Source: JACCZX01 sp963829995 (lineage in GTDB: Bacteria > Pseudomonadota > Gammaproteobacteria > Burkholderiales > Burkholderiaceae_F). Taken from it: DNA of 64,000 bases. The notes below the pieces were generated by a model. It had not been told where the DNA came from, did no database searches, and saw only the letters and a list, made by a program, of their open reading frames with translations. Location of the stretch: positions 40,377-104,376 of the forward strand of contig CAWHKW010000032.1 of the NCBI GenBank assembly GCA_963829995.1. Direction: 5' to 3'. The stretch's first letter is position 1, and each line of letters begins with the position of its first letter. This document shows, in pieces, positions 62,401-64,000 of the stretch. The translations under genes were made by a program, and so were the position numbers.

Positions 62401-62721
62401 AGAGCTGTTAAATCCACAGGTCTGCGTAACCCCAAAGTATGGTGCCGACGAGAGATCATTAGTACCGATAAGACCTGTGTATGGAAGATTGGGATTTATA
62501 AACAAGCTGTCATTGATGAGTTTGAAGCTTTTCTTGGCGTCGACGTATGCGATGTAGCCTCCAAGGACCGTAACGATTGAACTGCACGCTGGGTCCAGTG
62601 TGTACCAGGACTCGCCAGATCTGCGAGAAACGATACCGTCAGAACTGCAAGAGCAAGCGCCCCAGGCAGCCACGCGTGCAATAGAAGAGAGCGACGCGTT
62701 CTCGTCGGCGAAATGTGGCAC
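62395..62721 (-). CDS. Hypothetical protein (cassette gene)
   Basis: A 108-residue frame from ATG 62721 to a TAA in the R'' box. The C-terminal part has IVTVLGGYIAYVDAKKSFKL and NDSLFINPNLPYTGLIGTND. Between about 62580 and 62690 an alternative frame has a long hydrophobic stretch (GALALAVLTVSFLADLASPG), so the gene may carry two compensating shifts and be a two-helix membrane protein. Not recognised. Confidence 0.5.
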   Translation of the reverse strand: MPHFADENASLSSIARVAAWGACSCSSDGIVSRRSGESWYTLDPACSSIVTVLGGYIAYVDAKKSFKLINDSLFINPNLPYTGLIGTNDLSSAPYFGVTQTCGFNSSV

Positions 62722-62733
62722 GGGAATTCTGCT

Positions 62734-62793
62734 GTCTAACGTCTGAGTTGAGCCGCGCTCGTAGAGCGTCGGCTCTCAAACGACGAGTTAGGC
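62734..62793 (-). repeat. attC (60-bp family)
   Basis: Boxes GTCTAAC (62734-62740) and GTTAGGC (62787-62793), interior GTCTGAGTTGAGCCGCGCTC. Confidence 0.93.
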
Positions 62794-63062
62794 GTCATAT
62801 GCCCCCACTTTGACGAGATGCCTGAGGAGTAATTTTCCGCTCGCGACTTCACTTCTTCCGCGTGTTGTCCCACTCGTAGGTTGATCTCGAGCATGCCAAA
62901 TTTGGCTACGCGAGGTCTAACGAAGCCATCTGATCTCGGATACTCGCCATACAGAACAAAAGCGCGCGCTTCTTCTGGCGTGAATCGCTTGAGCGCGACA
63001 AGGAGGCGTCCCGTTAGCCACGCAGCGAGAATACATGTTAATGAGCGAACGAAACTGCACAC
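62736..63062 (-). CDS. Hypothetical protein reading into attC, probably 5'-damaged (cassette gene)
   Basis: A 108-codon frame: hydrophobic SLTCILAAWLTGRLLVAL, then FTPEEARAFVLYGEYPRSDG and MLEINLRVGQHAEEVKSRAE. It has no stop before the attC and ends inside it. Bases 63063-63320 upstream hold fragments in other frames (LRQWWQRVLSAYPR, PLVIIGIGL), suggesting that the true gene began at the attC near 63320 and is frameshifted. Not recognised. Confidence 0.45.
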   Translation of the reverse strand: MCSFVRSLTCILAAWLTGRLLVALKRFTPEEARAFVLYGEYPRSDGFVRPRVAKFGMLEINLRVGQHAEEVKSRAENYSSGISSKWGHMTPNSSFESRRSTSAAQLRR

Positions 63063-63320
63063 GCTGGCTCGACCACGACAGCCGCGTACAGACCCGCCGT
63101 TAAGCCCGCCCTCTTTGTTGGCGCGCTCAAACTAACGCCAAGCCAAGCGGCGGCTGGACTCTGAAACGACATCACGACACGGTCAAGGCAACGACAAGCG
63201 CGGCTAAGACCGATCCCAATTATTACGAGCGGGTATGGCCACCGCGGTGCGCGTGTGGAAGGCGTGGGTACGCGCTTAGCACTCGTTGCCACCACTGTCG
63301 CAAGTCAATCCTCTCTTGCC

Positions 63321-63380
63321 GCCTAACGTCCGAGTTGAGCCGCGCTCGCAGAGCGTCGGCTCTCCAACGACCAGTTAGGC
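63321..63380 (-). repeat. attC (60-bp family)
   Basis: Boxes GCCTAAC (63321-63327) and GTTAGGC (63374-63380), interior GTCCGAGTTGAGCCGCGCTC. Confidence 0.94.
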
Positions 63381-63387
63381 TTGGCGC

Positions 63388-63675
63388 TCACACCGTATGT
63401 GCAATGCAAGTGGCACGGATCCGCGCGTAGCAGTGGTGACATAGCAACTTCAGGTTCTTTCCCACGTCCGCAGCCGCCTCTGATTTTTCATTCCATTCCC
63501 CTACCGCTTCGTAAAATTGATTGCATATGCCACACCACGAATCAGGCCACTGGTGCTCCTCATCGACGTCGCTTGAATACCAGTGCCTGTTGCTGCCTTC
63601 AATGAGGTGCCGGCACACATACGTTACGTAGGCCGGACCATGAGTACTGCATTCGATCGGCTCACACTCGCTCAT
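63388..63675 (-). CDS. Cysteine-rich, probably zinc-binding protein (cassette gene)
   Basis: A 95-residue protein, MSECEPIECSTHGPAYVTYV then CRHLIEG, SWCGICNQFYEAVGEWNEKS and a final LLCHHCYARIRA. Three cysteine pairs suggest one or two zinc ribbons. Start ATG 63675 (an ATG two codons upstream is also possible). Not recognised as a named family. Confidence 0.7.
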   Translation of the reverse strand: MSECEPIECSTHGPAYVTYVCRHLIEGSNRHWYSSDVDEEHQWPDSWCGICNQFYEAVGEWNEKSEAAADVGKNLKLLCHHCYARIRATCIAHTV

Positions 63676-63681
63676 TGCCAC

Positions 63682-63741
63682 GCCTAACGTCTGAGTTGAG
63701 CCGCGCTCGCAGAGCGTCGGCTCTCGAACGAAATGTTAGGC
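63682..63741 (-). repeat. attC (60-bp family)
   Basis: Boxes GCCTAAC (63682-63688) and GTTAGGC (63735-63741), interior GTCTGAGTTGAGCCGCGCTC. Rightmost site seen in the window. Confidence 0.94.
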
Positions 63742-63768
63742 CGCACGCAGAACCGGCTGGCCCGGTGA

Positions 63769-64000
63769 TCACCACAACACGGCGGTAATGCTGCCATGGA
63801 CGATGCCTTCATCTCGTAGTTGTGCAAACACCGCGGCGGGAGGCCAGCCGCTCGGCGCATCGCCGAAAGGAAACTGAAGGCGCTGTAGCTGACTCAAGGC
63901 AGTAGCTAGTGCCTGTCTTGAGTCAAATGGGAGGCTAACGCCATCAGCGCTCGCGGCAGCGCCAAGGGTTAAGAGCTCCGAGAGCAATGGACCTGCGGAA
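63769..64000 (-). CDS. Hypothetical protein (cassette gene), partial
   Basis: The frame is open to the right edge, so the start is outside the window. Visible part: SELLTLGAAASADGVSLPFD, ALATALSQLQRLQFPFGDAP and a final GIVHGSITAVLW. A soluble helical protein, not recognised. Confidence 0.55.
   Translation of the reverse strand, partial: SAGPLLSELLTLGAAASADGVSLPFDSRQALATALSQLQRLQFPFGDAPSGWPPAAVFAQLRDEGIVHGSITAVLW

Noticed and set aside
54626..63741. Regular near-identical repeats that could suggest a CRISPR array
   Set aside because: Spacing is several hundred bases with genes between, and each repeat has the two core boxes of attC.
54626..63741. REP/BIME-type intergenic palindromes
   Set aside because: They have conserved RYYYAAC/GTTRRRY ends, fixed orientation relative to genes and gene stops inside the boxes, which fits attC.

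Overview
The window is one piece of a high-GC betaproteobacterial chromosome, most likely Burkholderiales or a close relative. The pointers are the DUF2863 gene, a Bug-type solute receptor (TTT system), the neighbourhoods rne-moaA-mobA and alaC-hom-thrC-mobB-moeA-moaD-moaE, and the run Mth938-bcp-phoH. The genus cannot be told from the sequence alone. There are two very different halves: about 44 kb of ordinary core chromosome, then about 20 kb of integron gene-cassette array that continues past the right edge.

Core half (1-44.1 kb). It opens with ribonuclease E, followed by moaA and mobA (molybdenum cofactor). Next come a coniferyl-type aldehyde dehydrogenase and the glyoxylate shunt (malate synthase, a haloacid dehalogenase, isocitrate lyase). 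Then an MFS transporter, a UshA-like periplasmic phosphohydrolase and DUF2863. An operon of RraA-like protein, iron alcohol dehydrogenase and Bug receptor looks like a carboxylate uptake and catabolism unit. Pirin and beta-carbonic anhydrase follow, then another MFS transporter, ClpB with a heat-shock-like promoter, and TamA/TamB (TamB frameshifted). The amino-acid and cofactor operon is next (alaC, hom, thrC, mobB, moeA, moaD, moaE), then Mth938, Bcp and PhoH. The core ends with a convergent pair encoding an ATP-dependent DNA ligase and a LigD-type polymerase, a small membrane protein, a broken hydrolase and gluconokinase.

Array half (44.1-64 kb). About 35 attC sites or remnants separate short genes, nearly all on the minus strand. 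The attC orientation agrees with the genes, so the attI/integrase end must lie to the right, beyond base 64000; no integrase is present in the window. Most complete sites are about 60 bp and nearly identical in sequence, as in sedentary chromosomal integrons. A second attC subfamily of 72-79 bp and one 129-bp site are interspersed. Sites are canonical on the right and increasingly eroded on the left, as expected if the left end is oldest. In at least 14 cassettes the gene's TAA stop codon lies inside the attC R'' box.

Cassette content. The outstanding cassette encodes an AAC(6')-Ib/-II-like aminoglycoside acetyltransferase, fused in one cassette with a GFA-family gene. Others encode a chloramphenicol-phosphotransferase-like P-loop kinase, VOC (glyoxalase) proteins, a RidA protein, an NTF2/SnoaL-like protein, a tautomerase, an alpha/beta hydrolase, a secreted cyclase-family protein, an ABC substrate-binding protein, DUF1272, PH-domain and small membrane proteins, an Imm50-like protein, an SRPBCC protein, and many proteins I do not recognise. 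Several cassette genes carry single-base frameshifts next to short homopolymers, which may be real decay or sequencing error.
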